Position numbers and translations under genes: made by a program
Shown here: positions 23,660 through 36,200 of the stretch, piece by piece
Layout: every line of letters starts with the position of its first letter
How positions within the stretch are numbered: position 1 is the first letter of the stretch
Notes under the pieces: model-generated
Databases searched by the model: none
What the model was told of the DNA's origin: nothing
What the model saw: the letters and a program-made list of their open reading frames with translations, nothing else
Assembly (NCBI GenBank): GCA_031002005.1
Contig: JARYHS010008074.1
Span: 175,236,494-175,300,493 of the forward strand
Reading direction: 5' to 3'
Length of the DNA: 64,000 nucleotides
Source: Vandiemenella viatica
Taxonomy: Eukaryota > Arthropoda > Insecta > Orthoptera > Morabidae

Positions 23660-24118
23660 AAAAATATGTATTTGTGTGCGATATGATAAAGTGCTGCGAT
23701 TGGTACTATACAAAATGTTTTTAATAATTCCTAAATGCAGAACAGTCTCAAAGAACTACGTTTATTATGTGTGTTTTAAAAACTGATGTAAAACATTACC
23801 ATAAAAGCTTCACGTGGCATTTACATGTGACGGAACGTGTCGTGCACCTGCTGTTTACACATTTCTGTGTTGAAGTATTAATACTGAATTTCTTAGAAAG
23901 CACAAAAGACATAAAAACTTAAAATTGATACTAAAGATAATTATCTCTCAATCTCATTGAAGAAATCTCCCGACAGGAAATTCCATTGCTTATCGGCTTC
24001 TCGAGTGCGATTTGCTGATGCGTAAGGTTCACAGCTGTATAACGTTCGACAGGAAATGACAAAACTCTCAGCCATTTAGTGTATAAAAGCCACGGTTGAG
24101 TTTTGTCTAGCAGGCACT
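23660..24118 (+). promoter_or_regulatory. Proximal promoter of GH1 copy B, conserved with copy D
   Basis: TATAAAAG at 24082-24089 lies 37 bp before the ATG. The preceding ~450 bp align with the 63440-63874 region of copy D, with shared blocks such as tgaatttcttagaaagca, ttatctctcaat/taatctctcaat and gaaattccattgctta. Normal TATA-to-start spacing (25-31 bp) places transcription start at about 24107-24113, giving a leader of roughly 6-12 nt. Conserved blocks are candidates for gut- or tissue-specific control elements; no factor site is identified with confidence. Confidence 0.72.
24082..24089 (+). promoter_or_regulatory. TATA box of GH1 copy B
   Basis: TATAAAAG followed by gccacggttgagttttgtct; the only strong TATA-type site near the start codon. 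Confidence 0.75.
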
Positions 24119-24263
24119 ATGTCAGTAACAGTGGTGTTTGTAGGGTTGGCGGCCCTGGTGGGGGTCGTCCACTGTCAGACGGAGGTCAATCAGTTCCCAG
24201 CGGACTTTATGCTGGGATGTGCCTCGGCCGCCTACCAAATAGAGGGAGCGTGGGATGAAGATG
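24119..24263 (+). CDS. Copy B exon 1: signal peptide and GH1 N-terminus
   Basis: ATG at 24119 follows a TATA box by 37 bp. The exon encodes 48 residues plus one base (phase 1) up to donor GTGAGT at 24264. Residues 1-20 ([20 protein letters not shown]) form a typical signal peptide, with cleavage near HC-Q. The mature start [20 protein letters not shown] and IEGAWDED match the GH1 N-terminal signature F-x-x-G-x-A-T/S-A-x-Y-Q-x-E-G, whose Gln binds the glucose. This start was chosen because copy D has the same ATG, signal peptide and promoter. Confidence 0.92.
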
Positions 24264-27200
24264 GTGAGTATCCGACACACGTCTCATGAACAAATGATAG
24301 GACGATGACAATTTGTTGCGTATCACACAAGCGAAGACGCTAAATATGTTGCTGCCAACACAACCAATAACCTACCTCCCCGCCCTTCTCCTCGTTTACC
24401 AGAACTAAAGTAAGAAAATGCTTTAAAACTCTACAGAAGTATTAGTTAATAAATGATTTGTTGATGAGCTCCACCAGGGAAAGGAATCTATGAAACAAAG
24501 AGTAAGTTTTATATATCTGTGATAGAATTAAGTAGAAAATCATGATGTATTTTACTAGAATTCACCTTATTGACGTAAGTCAAAGATTTACATTATTTTT
24601 GTTCTTGATATAAGAATGTTTACTTTGTCACTTTGATCAGTAATACTTTCACACTGATATTATTCCTTTATGTTTCTTACATATTTCCTTATTTACGGTT
24701 GCTGCTTGATTGTTGGAAACTTATTGAAGCTTCAAGGCGTTATGAAAGGTAACTAATCTTATCTCCAGAGACCAAATGACTAGCTGCACGACTAGCAAAA
24801 CTACTTACTTATGATAACGATGCCAATAAAAATTGCTACTTTTCCCACGTCATTTAGAAGAATCCTATTGCAAGTCCTAGTTTTTTTAAAGGTTGCTCAG
24901 TACTACAAAGTTAACTTAAGTTTACTTGTTGGGTAAGTCTAAAACATAAAATTCTTTTACTTTATGGAAATTGTTAAATGTGGATGGCTTCTACAAAACA
25001 CTCATTTAAAAATCTTCGTTCAGATCCGAAGTTAGCTTTCTGAATGGTTCACACTCTGGGAAATTTTTCTATGGTGCATAGCATGAAACTTGAGTCGATA
25101 TTAAGTTCCGTATTCCACTTCTTGTCAACAGCCCTGATATAGGGTTGGAGCCATACTATGTCATCTGGTTAGATGTGATTAATCTGATAGCGCCACATCG
25201 GACATTATGCCCGTTTACACGTACGCGCCAAACTGCCTGTTTAGAACGTCTCTCCGGACTGCCGCGCCGGAGTGTGCGGTTGACGCGTCCGCTCCTGGAG
25301 CGTGTAATAAAAAATGGCCAACATTACAATGGCGCACGCCAGGATTTCCGGTTGTATCATATGCGCCATAACTGTCTGTAAATGCAATTTAAGAGTTTCG
25401 GCGTGGCGCGTGGCGTTGTTTGCGGTATTGTCCGGGACTGAGGCAGTTTCTCAATAGCCATCCTATAAGTTGCCAGCACTCTAGGTCTGAGCAACCACTG
25501 ACGGGGATTCTAGTGATTGGACGCTCCAACGTTAGGCGGTTTATTAAGCCTCTTAAGGAAATGCTGAATAAATCAGGGATCAAATCCAATATCCATTCAT
25601 AGTGCATTCCGGGACGTCTGATCCAAGATGTGGAACAGGACATCCCAGATGCCATTAAACGGATAGTGTGTAGTCAACTGCGATTGTAGCTCATGTCGGC
25701 ACCAATGATGATTGGCGCCTTTTTATTATTATTATTACTATTATTACTCCGCGGTTCACTAAAAGAGTGTGGCGGAGTGTGCATTACACCTATCCGAAAG
25801 GCTAATGGTTTGGAAGGGATATGGCAGGAGGCGCCCATGTGCTATTGTGGGGAACCATCTCATCATTCACCTGGAGTGATCCGGGAAAACCATGGAAAAC
25901 AAAGATCAGGATGGCCAAAGAGCTTTATAGAAAGCTATTCCTGTCGGATTTTAAGTTTACTCGCACGGTAAATCCGTTCTATTCCATTCCCTAATCGCTC
26001 GTGGAAAAAATGAGTACAGAAATGAATCGTTTCTGGCCCTGACTTCTTTTATCTTATTTTCGCGGTCATTTCGAGATATGAATGTTGCTGGTAGCAACAT
26101 TTGTTTGCTGTCATTCCGAAATACGTCAATCGAGAATTTTTCAGTTAGCTTCTGTGAAGAGCAACGCTTTCGGTGTTCCAGGTGTTCCCAACCTAACTCC
26201 TTCAACATAGCACTTACGCTTTCCAAGTAAACGGACTGCAATCATCCATCGCAGCAACAGTTGCGTGATTGACGCTGCCAAACATTCAGAATGTTATCTT
26301 TGGTCATCGCATCCATAGCGGCCAGAGAAATTACTACAGAGTCCAGATTATTAAATGGTTAAGCAACACCAAAGAAATTAATTGTCAGAACATTCTTTTA
26401 TCTAACATGTCTAAAATCGGATATCAGTTTTAAATAACCTAATAACTCACGTACAGTGAATACTGACAAACAACATTATTGGATTGGAGGTTCCTGAAAA
26501 GGTGAACTCTGTGGCCAGTGGCTGCAAGATTTCGGCTGTGTTAATTGTCTGCAGCATCGTCAATAGAACTGACTGGGGACCTCTGGTTCAAAGGTCGAGG
26601 GTCTGAACCAGAAACTGCGGCGTTTCTGCGATAATCATGGCTGCAAATTCCTCGATCTCCGGCCTGTGGTTGAGTTGTGTAGGGTTCCCTTGGATGTATC
26701 AGGTGTGCACTACACACGTGAATCGGCTACACGGGTGGAAGGGGCCGTTTTGAGTTTACTGGGGGATTTTTAGGCTGAGGGAGGAGGACCTAAAACTCGG
26801 ATCACAGTTACAGGTAGTTAAATTTGACACCATACGTTCGTTGTGAATTCAGGGAATTCGATCGTTTAATGTACTCGTTATTAACTGTAGAAGTGTTTGT
26901 AACAAGTATTCTGAGCTTGAAAGCGTTTTTTTGTAGCACAGAAGCAGATATTCTATTAGATAGTGAAAGCTGGTTAAAACTGGATAAATGTTCTGCAGAA
27001 ATTTTTAACAGTATCATGAACGTTTTCCGTAAGGATAGTTTGCATTCCAGTGAAAGTGGTGTATTTATAGCTGTTATTAAACACCTGTCATGTAACGAAA
27101 TAGATATCTATACGGTCTGTGTAATCCTACGGAATAGGATAAACGTAGCTACGAAAATCTTGTAATAGGGTATTTCTATAGTCCCAGACATAACTATTGC

Positions 27201-30200
27201 TGAGGCCTTAACGAATAATGTAAGTAATATAGATTGTCAATTTCCGAATCATGCAATAACACTAGGAGGTGACTGTAACTTTCCGTATATCGACTGGACT
27301 AATTAGGTTCCCGTTACTGGTGGCAGGGATAGAACATCCTGTGAAATTATTCTTGACCTTTTCTCAGATCTTCATCTGTAGCAGCTCGTCACTGAACCAA
27401 CATGGTGCCTACACATGATGACATGAAAACATTTTAGATATTCTCGTTACAAATAGGCCTGAATTATTCACGGAAATTTCTACCACCACGGGAATAAGTG
27501 ATGATAAAGTTTTAATTACTAAAGTAACATTAACAACCGCGCGCAAAAAAGAAAAAAAGATAGGATCGTTTACAGATTCGAAAGGGCACCAAAGGAGTGT
27601 TTTAGACCGTATTTATGGGCTTATTACCTTACCTTTATACTAGCAAGAGGGACAGTTGAAGAAATGTTGCATCGATCCATACAGATAGTCAGGGTAGGTA
27701 TGAACTTACATATACCGAAACGAACAATCATGGAAGGGAATGATCCCTCGTGGTATACACGTGAAGTTAAAAGGTTACTTAAAAAGATAGATAAGAGGAC
27801 ATGTTAAGAATTCTAGAGCGAGGAATTTAGTGAGTTTCGTTGCAATTCACTTTCTAAGAGCCTCACCGGATAACCCAAAGGAATTTAGGTCGTATGTAAA
27901 AAAAAAAGTTAGTTGTAGTGACAGTAATATGCCAATTCTACTACAAGACGATCAGGTAATTGACGACAGCCGCGACAAGGCTATCGTATTTAACACCGAA
28001 TAAAAATTCTTTTAGTATACTAACGAAAACATACCAACTTTTCCACAGCCAGTAGAATTTGGGATGGATCCGGTACAAATTGATGGTATAGCTATTGAAA
28101 AACAATTAAAGGTCCTGAAGTGGGGGAAAGCGCCGGGTCCCGATAGTATACCAGTAAGAGTATTTTAGGAATACGTGGAAGAAATAGAACCATTTCTTTC
28201 AGATATATTCCGTAAATCTATAGAAGACAGAAAAGTACCTTCTGACTGGAAAATATCCCAGGTGATTCCTGTTTTCAAGAAAGGAGATCGGAGAGATCCT
28301 ATAAATTATCGACCCATATCTCTAACATCTGTTTGCAGTAGAATGCTGGAGCATGTCATATGCTCTAACGTTATGAAGCTTCAACACGAAAACGAGTTAC
28401 GTATACCGTACCAACACGGATTTCGGAAGATCAGATCGTATGAAATGCAATTGACCCTATTTTCTCATGACGTAATGAAAGTTATTGATGCCGGTTCACA
28501 AGTTGGTGCAATTTTCTTGGATTTTCAGAAAGCTTTTTACTCTGTACCACACAACCGACTTTTAGCGAAGGTTCGAGCGTACGGTATATCTGATCAGATT
28601 TGCGAATGGATACGTGATTTTCTAACTGGTCGATCACAGTATGTCGTTGTTGACGGGGAAGCCTCTTCTAAGCTAGATGTTACTTCGGGCTTTCCTCTAG
28701 GAAGTGTAATTAGAACTTGTTCTTTTCCTGAGCTTTATAAACTGTTTCGTGACAACGTTAATTGCAGGTTGCAATTGTTTGCTGATGCACTTATCTATAG
28801 GGAAGTAAGGTGATCTGACGATTGGTTAGAAATTCAGCGCGATCTGGATTTTATTTCCGAATGGTAGCTTACACTTAACTACAAAAAGTGCAAGCAAGTA
28901 AGAAAAAGAATCCGTTTGTTCACGAATACAAGGTAAATATTTCAGTTGTTGACACGGTTGATTCCCTGAAGTATCTGGGCGTAGTAGTACAAAGCAACAT
29001 GAAATGGGACTTGCACATAACTTCCGTCAAAGGCAAAGCTAATTTTAATTACGATTCATAGGTCATATTTTGAGGAATTGTAATGCGCATATAAAGTAAA
29101 TAGCGTACAAAACATTAGTGCGTTCGAATTTGGATTACTTTTGTGGAGGTTGTATCCGTATCGCAAGGGATTGATTGACACGTAGAGGAAGTACAGAAGA
29201 GAGCAGCTTGATTTTTTTTTTTTTTTTTATGGCATTCGGCTACTGGGCCATACAGCCAGCTCAATGTGATTTGTTGCTATCAAGTATTGACACAAGGGCA
29301 CTACAACACGGACAATACATTCACAGACACAACACTAAACACCCATGCCCTCGGCCGGACTCGAACCGGCGACCTACGCGGAGCACTCTAGCCCATACGC
29401 TACCGTGGCCGGCACAGCTTGATTCGTGACTGCTAGTTACAGTCCTTACGAAAGTGTCACAGAGTTGATCCGTGGGTTGGGCTCGGATTGTTTGGCGGAC
29501 AGACGACGTCGTTTTCGTTTGAATTTGTTGGAGAATATGCGAAAATTTTTAATTTACGAGTGCAATAAAAAACTTCTTCCGCCAACCTATTTAGGTCACA
29601 ATGACAGGAGGGAAAAGATTAGAGAAATAAGATGCCGTAGTGACACTTTTATGTATTCTTTCTTTCCTCGTTCTGTTCGCGATTGGAATGCACAGAATTA
29701 GGATTGGTGCTTAGCATCCTCTGTCACCCACAATATTTGTGAGTTTCAGAGTATAGATTCCAAAAAGATCCGAGATTTTCAACTAGTGTTTCGCTGTCTC
29801 TGTAAAATTATACATGAAATGTGTCTGGAGATTTATACTGCTTCCGTTACTGGACCGCAAGTATCCCCAAAAACTTCAGACTCCATTCGACCTACTCCAG
29901 AATATTCATTTTATTCTGCATTTGATGAAATAAGAATTCTTGCTTATATCTGGTAAATGTTAAAAGATCAAAATACCGCAGATAAGGCTAATTTTCTCGT
30001 CTTCTACTGAACCAGTCCTATTGCTTGTGTATATCTTTCTCAGACCTTTTCCGAAGGGTTCCTGCATTCCTAGAATTTTTTAGTGACCTTTTTTTTTTTT
30101 TTTTTTACTTGCACAAGCATTTACCCTACAGAATTCTAATAATTTATCATATGAACGATATTTGGTACTTTGGTATTAGCCGGCGCTCACTTTCTTCTAA

Positions 30201-33200
30201 CGTAATTTTCCTTTTGGTCCTGGCCGCCTTTTAACCTAACAACCGGAATAGGTTTTAACAGTTTAAGCCTCTTGGAAGTGAGGTTATGTTGCCAACATCG
30301 TCGACATTTAGCGCGACTCAACAGTCAATTGTTGCTGTATATTAAATAAAGTTTTCTCTGAAATATAATTAAGTGACCATGGAAAAACTTGGAAATAAAC
30401 AGTGAGGTACAGTTTATTCAACTTTCCACAAATTGAAAACTCTTACAGGGCTATACAAATTCTTTAAAATTAGTCTATCTCTTGATCAAACTTTCCAGTT
30501 TTATATTTGTGTGTGTTAATAGAGTCTTAATGAAATTACCAAGGACTTCGAACAAAAACGAGCGAATATAGACGCATCAAACCTACAATTCGGCTCTGTT
30601 CTACCTGCGCGCCAGATCTGTGCATTCGGAGCGCGCTGCGAATCTCTCTGACCATCGAGCATTTGCTTAGATGCTCGCAGGTGGAACGTTCGCTCCAAAA
30701 CGAAACAGACCTATTATTTACGAGAAATACTGAACGATGAAAGGTCGCGAGTACTGCAACGACTTTTTTTTGTGTTTGTGTTCTCGTTACATAAATTCCG
30801 AAGCATTCCATTCAAACATAGAGACGGTGGTGATAAACTTAAGAATTTCAAATACTTTTTCTACTAGTTTCATAAACATCGTTTTACAGTCCAAAACATC
30901 AAACATCAAAAAATTCAGACAAATGGGTCTTCTGTCCCAACAAATCCCCAGACTTTATTATTCAAGAAAAATTTTAAACTTACATTTTTCTTACTAATTC
31001 ATCACAATAGTACCTAACACGTCTTTCTTATCCGCAACAGTGACTTTCGGCGCAATTTATGATATTTCCAATATTAGTCCTAGTGATCTGCAACTATCAC
31101 CTTACTTGTCACAATAATGTTTGAAGCAAAAGTCATGCCTGCACATCTTATGAACTAAAACTTCTTTATAAGAATGCTTAAAAAGCAGACGTCACTGACA
31201 TTAAATAATGTCGTTTTTTAACAATTTTGAAGCAAACCAATAATATTTAATCATGTAGGGAAAATCTGGTGCACTTGTATAGCTGTGTATTTTTAGTGTC
31301 AGGACGTCACTGTTTACTATTAATCTTATAATCGTTTATTTTGCAGGCTTTTAGAATAATGTTAATTTGATAGTAAAAATAAACAACACAATGCTCACAG
31401 AGATGCGAATATTTCCCAGATATCATGATGAATGCTTTGTCCCTATGGCTGCCAATTTCAGTTTACCATGATTTGACGGCCAGTATTTTTTTTTTTTTTT
31501 TTTTTTTACGTAAGATTATTTTAAAAATATATCGTANNNNNNNNNNNNNNNNNNNNNNNNNNNNNNNNNNNNNNNNNNNNNNNNNNNNNNNNNNNNNNNN
31601 NNNNNNNNNNNNNNNNNNNNNNNNNNNNNNNNNNNNNNNNNNNNNNNNNNNNNNNNNNNNNNNNNNNNNNNNNNNNNNNNNNNNNNNNNNNNNNNNNNNN
31701 NNNNNNNNNNNNNNNNNNNNNNNNNNNNNNNNNNNNNNNNNNNNNNNNNNNNNNNNNNNNNNNNNNNNNNNNNNNNNNNNNNNNNNNNNNNNNNNNNNNN
31801 NNNNNNNNNNNNNNNNNNNNNNNNNNNNNNNNNNNNNNNNNNNNNNNNNNNNNNNNNNNNNNNNNNNNNNNNNNNNNNNNNNNNNNNNNNNNNNNNNNNN
31901 NNNNNNNNNNNNNNNNNNNNNNNNNNNNNNNNNNNNNNNNNNNNNNNNNNNNNNNNNNNNNNNNNNNNNNNNNNNNNNNNNNNNNNNNNNNNNNNNNNNN
32001 NNNNNNNNNNNNNNNNNNNNNNNNNNNNNNNNNNNNNNNNNNNNNNNNNNNNNNNNNNNNNNNNNNNNNNNNNNNNNNNNNNNNNNNNNNNNNNNNNNNN
32101 NNNNNNNNNNNNNNNNNNNNNNNNNNNNNNNNNNNNNNNNNNNNNNNNNNNNNNNNNNNNNNNNNNNNNNNNNNNNNNNNNNNNNNNNNNNNNNNNNNNN
32201 NNNNNNNNNNNNNNNNNNNNNNNNNNNNNNNNNNNNNNNNNNNNNNNNNNNNNNNNNNNNNNNNNNNNNNNNNNNNNNNNNNNNNNNNNNNNNNNNNNNN
32301 NNNNNNNNNNNNNNNNNNNNNNNNNNNNNNNNNNNNNNNNNNNNNNNNNNNNNNNNNNNNNNNNNNNNNNNNNNNNNNNNNNNNNNNNNNNNNNNNNNNN
32401 NNNNNNNNNNNNNNNNNNNNNNNNNNNNNNNNNNNNNNNNNNNNNNNNNNNNNNNNNNNNNNNNNNNNNNNNNNNNNNNNNNNNNNNNNNNNNNNNNNNN
32501 NNNNNNNNNNNNNNNNNNNNNNNNNNNNNNNNNNNNTTGAGTTTGTCTCTGCTGACGGATGTGAGGGTATCCGATCTTACTGAACAGATGTCAGATTAGT
32601 CAACACTATCTGTGTTACTGGCAAGAGAGACAAAGCAAAACAATAAGAGCTCAACATTAGATTCAGGCTATTTCGAGGAAGAACCTTTCTACCGTTTCAG
32701 AACGTCGCGTAATACGGCCAAGAAATTAGGAGTCAAAATCCCGGTATCATATGATACGACGACTCTTCCCAGACCAAAAATACCCCGACAACATGCGCTC
32801 GCGGAAAAAGTATTAATTTGTGTTGCAACTGTTTCGGGTCGAGCGAAGGCGACTCACGTAGCAGGGTATGTAATTTACCGTAGAGCCAAATGTCACCTGT
32901 TCAGAAGTGTTGCAAGTTAATTTCAAAACTCGCGCCTCATAGTACCCTCCTATTCAACACTGCAGGCATTAAGCACGATTTGAGCAAAGTTCTGACCAAA
33001 CAACATATATGTCAGCTACGTCTTCCAATTATTACTGTTTTCATACACGTCGTGGTGACATTTTCAATCGTAAAACTTGTGTTGTCACACTAGGTTAATC
33101 CAAATTGTAATACCACACAACCAATAGGTTAATAATTTATTAATCACAAAGCTATGAGCCATCGAAGTACTATGATAGTGCAAAATGATTACTAGGTTTG

Positions 33201-36200
33201 GATGAATTAAGACCACGGCAAATATACACCCCTGGAAATTGAAATAAGAACACATTGACGCCGGTGTGTAAGACCCACCATACTTGCTCCGGACACTACG
33301 AGAGGGCTGTACAAGCAATGATCAAACGCACGGCACAGCGGACACACCAGGAACAGCAGTGTTGGCCGTCGAAGGGCGCTAGGTGTGCAGCGGTTGGGCA
33401 CCACCGCAGTCAGTGTCAGCCAGTTTGCCGTGGCATACGGAGCTCCATCTCAGTCTTTAACACTGGTAGCATGCCGCGACAGCGTGTACGTGAACCGTAT
33501 GTGCAGTTGACGGACTTTGAGCGAGGCCGGGTGGACGTACCGCCGAATTGCTCAACATGTGGGGCGCGAGGTCTCCACAGTACATCGATGGTGTCGCCAG
33601 TGGTCGGCGGAAGGTGCACGTGCCCGTCGACCTGGGTCCGGACAGCAGCGACGCACAGACGCACGCCAAGACCGTCGCATCCTACGCAGTGCCGTAGGGG
33701 ACCGCACCGCCACTTCCCGGCAAATTAGGGACACTGTTGCTCCTAGGGTATCAGAGAGGACCATTCGCAACCGTCTCCATGAAGCTGGGCTACGGTCCCG
33801 CGCACCGTTAGGTCGTCTTCCGCTCACGCCCCAACATCGTGCCGCCCGCCTCCAGTGGTGTCGCGACAGGCGTGTATGGAGGGACGAATGAAGACGTGTC
33901 GTCTTCAGTGATGAGAGTCGCTTCTGCCTTGGTGCCAATGATGGTCGTATGCGTGTTTGGCGCCGTGCAGGTGAGCGCCACAATCAGGACTGCATACGAC
34001 CGAGGCACACAGGGCCAACACCCGGCATCATGGTGTGGGGAGCGATCTCCTACACTGGCCGTACACCTCTGGTCATAGGTGGCCAACCTTTTCAGCAGCC
34101 GGGCCAAATTTTAGAACTAAAACTCTCTACCGGGCTGCATGCATAATTTTCTTGGAAAAATATTAATATTTTCTTGGAAAAAAATATTAATATTATCATG
34201 AAGGAAAAAAACCACTTAAAATGAAATTAGATATTTAATGAAGTATTAAATATACACTTATCTCAATGCGACTTTTGACATTGTTTTACAGAACTAAGGG
34301 CAGCAATGTTGACATCGAGAGAAGTTGTGGCTACACGCATAAAGTTCTCCAAATGAACATCGGTGATTCGTGTTCTGTTTTGAGACTTGATACTGTTCAT
34401 CCGGCTGAAAAGCTGTTCACACACATAAGTGTTTCCAAATAGGGAAATAATCCGCAAAGCATGTTTATAAAATGAAGGATATTTCTCCTTGTTCACATAA
34501 TTTCTGTAAAATTCTTCCAAACCAACCTGTGGAATTTCTCCTTGAGTTGTGCGTCACACTGCAATTCACAATACTCCATTTGCAAATTTCCTGGCAATGA
34601 ATTTATATCAACGGAGAATGGCGTCGAAAATGCAGATAAAAGAATATGATGTTTTTGAAATCGGTTTTCAAACTCATGTTTTAAGTTTGATTTCAATGAA
34701 CTGTACTTAATCGCCAACGCCTGTGTGATATCTGCTATCAATGATAGCGTGGAAAATGAGTGAAATTTTTATTTTTCAAACTGTTGTTCCCAAAGCCCAA
34801 GTTTCATTTGAAACGCGGCAAGAATATCAAATATATCATTAACCAATTGGTCTTTGCCTTGCAGACGAATGTTCAAGTTATTTAAATGGTTAGTTACGTC
34901 GACTAGAAACGCGAAGTCCACAAACCCAAGCCACGTCTTCAAACTCTGGCATACTTTTCAACTTGCTTGCATAGAATGATTGTATCTCTTCCTTCAAATC
35001 AGACACTCTTTTTAACATTTTTGCACGGGACAACCATCTTACTTCAGTATAAAACTTCATTAAAGTCAGAATCCAAATGTTTGAGGAATTCTTGGAACTG
35101 ACGGTGGTTGAACCCTTTCGATCTAATGAAGTTCACTATTTTGATAACCACGCTCATGACATGATCCATTTTTAAAGACTTGGCATATAAATTCTCTTGA
35201 TGAATAATGCAATGAAAATTTAATAATGAGGTATTATCAAGTTTGCAGGCTTCATTTTCAATCAGTTTTACTAAACCTTCATGTTTTCCAACCTTTGCAG
35301 GAGCTCCATCCGTCATAACGCCAGATAAGTTGTGAGGTTTTAACGAAAAACGATTTAACGTTGCTGTAACTGACTCTAACCAATCGCGTGCAGTTGTAGT
35401 GTTCTTAAGTGGATATAGAGCCGGTAATTCTTCTGTTTGTTTAAATTGATATCAACACCTATTAAGAAAATGGCTACTTGCGCAGTATCTTTTAGATCTG
35501 TGCTTTCATCCAATGCTAGATAATAATATACGAAATCAGGCGCTTTGCTTTTCAAATTATCTTCTATATGTTTCCCAATGTCTTCCACACGCCTGGTAAT
35601 AGTTTATTTTTGAAAATTCCTTTTCTTTTCTGGACGCATAATTTCAACGATGCTCTCCAAATATTCCTTCACCATTTCACCATCTGGATACGGCTTCGAT
35701 TTCTTGGCTAATATGGAAGCTACTGTATAGCTCGCTTTTACGTGGCATGTTGACCTCTACAGCAGTGCTAGTGAATATCTGTTGCTGTGCAGAAAGTTTT
35801 CTTTTTAAATCATTTACCTGGTCTAATCGAAATTGTCCTTGGTACTCATCAAACTTATTTGCATGTTTAGTTTCATAATGCCGTTTCATGTTTTAGTCTT
35901 TCAATACAGAAACAGATTCTTTGCATATTAAGCATATGGGCTTAGCTTTAAATTCTACAAAAAAAATAGATTATTGTCCACTTATCCTGAAAACTTCTCA
36001 GTTCATCTGCAGCTTTTCGCTTCTTTGATCCAACATCTTTGCTAGTTGAAGCATTATTTAATTGAACTAGAAAGAGAAATGAATAAAAGTCACGTGCTTG
36101 TATTTTGCAGAAACTACTACAATCGCAACGCATAAAAATAATAATACCGGTAATATATTCGGTAAAGATGCAACAACACAAATATCACGTATTTTTAACA

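Larger units (their letters stand above)
25420..29758 (+). mobile_element. CR1/Daphne-like LINE, heavily decayed (copy 2, opposite orientation)
   Basis: Same family as copy 1. An ORF1 piece with [20 protein letters not shown] is at 25507-25600, the ORF1 end ([20 protein letters not shown]) at about 26704-26770, an endonuclease piece at 26860-27000, RT at 28130-28813, and the C-terminal block at 29426-29701. The 3' end matches copy 1 (cctctg(t/c)cacccacaat). It is interrupted by 25725-26470 and by a SINE at 29214-29414. Many stops show it is older than copy 1. Confidence 0.85.

Noticed and set aside
31425..32540. 371-codon open frame
   Set aside because: It exists only because N was read through; nearly all codons are in the assembly gap.
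33255..33983. Overlapping open frames on both strands of the Tc1 region
   Set aside because: GC-rich shadows of the Tc1 transposase; only the + frames carry HTH and FSDES motifs.
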